From B13-G4 sp030606805 (GTDB taxonomy: Bacteria > Desulfobacterota > Desulfobacteria > Desulfobacterales > ETH-SRB1), in the NCBI GenBank assembly GCA_030606805.1, contig JAUWFS010000193.1, forward strand, positions 1 through 6,438: a stretch of 6,438 nucleotides of DNA, in the 5' to 3' direction. Each line of letters opens with the position of its first letter. Position 1 is the stretch's first letter. Positions 6,273-6,438 of this stretch are shown piece after piece. Made by a program: the position numbers and the translations under genes. Under the pieces are notes generated by a model, which worked only from the letters and a program-made list of their open reading frames with translations, did no database searches and had not been told where the DNA came from.

Positions 6273-6438
6273 TTATAATGACGTTATCCCTTCCTTTGCA
6301 ACAAGCCCCTCAAATCCAGGTGCAATATCCTGATTACCAACCCAGTAAAAACGTCTATTGCCATGCGCCATTGCACTGAGCATGGCAATTTCCCCTAAAC
6401 TGGCAAAATGAGCCTCTCCTGAAGAAATAGCATTTAAT
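6273..6438 (-). pseudogene. ABC transporter substrate-binding protein (NMT1/TauA/SsuA-like), internal remnant
   Basis: Minus-strand translation from the window edge gives 54 codons before TAA (6273-6275): it includes AISSGEAHFASLGEIAMLSA, then GNRRFYWVGNQDIAPGFEGL and VAKEGITSL. The pattern 'SGEAxFASLGEIA' followed by an 'EGLVAKEGITSL' strand is typical of the first lobe of periplasmic nitrate/sulfonate/taurine-type binding proteins, which would next read DLKGKK and continue for about 200 residues. That continuation is absent. In another frame, from about 6280 down to a TAG at 6227-6229, the sequence reads HYKPDFRKWVNLDILSF, which could be the original C-terminal tail after an internal deletion and frameshift; this is a weak reading. 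The N-terminal part lies outside the window. Placed upstream of the permease fragment, it points to one decayed importer operon. Family assignment rests on a short stretch. Confidence 0.65.

Noticed and set aside
6077..6379. 100-codon plus-strand frame across element 2 and the binding-protein remnant
   Set aside because: It runs through a repeat and then antisense to a recognisable gene remnant; no protein family features.

Overview
The window suggests a moderately AT-rich, Gram-negative anaerobe, most likely a deltaproteobacterium (Desulfobacterota, perhaps a sulfate reducer). This is inferred from the style of the GlnA, GlnB, AmtB and GlnD proteins, from their order, and from the extragenic repeat words. 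It is a judgement by eye, not a database result.

Layout. Everything that codes lies on the minus strand. From right to left, which is the direction of transcription: a remnant of an ABC-transporter substrate-binding protein (6273-6438, running off the window); a 117-bp repeat element (6099-6215); a truncated ABC-transporter permease (5503-6054); a 221-bp repeat element with related ends (5297-5517) that supplies the premature stop of the permease; a 189-bp AT-rich regulatory region (5108-5296); then glnD (2459-5107), amtB (1198-2415), glnB (828-1166) and the N-terminal 260 codons of glnA (1-782).

The left 80% is a nitrogen-control operon. GlnD senses glutamine and adds or removes UMP on PII (GlnB, Tyr51). 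PII binds the AmtB ammonium channel and other targets. Glutamine synthetase assimilates the ammonium. The gaps between these genes are 43, 31 and 45 bp and show no clear internal promoter, so co-transcription from upstream of glnD is likely. Upstream of glnD I find a good sigma-54 (-24/-12) promoter candidate. About 108 and 138 bp upstream of its predicted start lie two palindromes, TTACAAATTTGTAA and a near copy, exactly 30 bp apart. That layout would suit an enhancer-binding activator.

The right 20% is a decaying transporter locus of the nitrate/sulfonate/taurine type. Both recognisable genes are broken. Two small non-autonomous repeat elements in opposite orientation, sharing asymmetric ends (GTAGCCGTTCAC and GTAAGCGTTCAC), bracket the permease fragment. 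No new multi-gene system is evident. The most interesting signals are the promoter architecture and the repeat pair.
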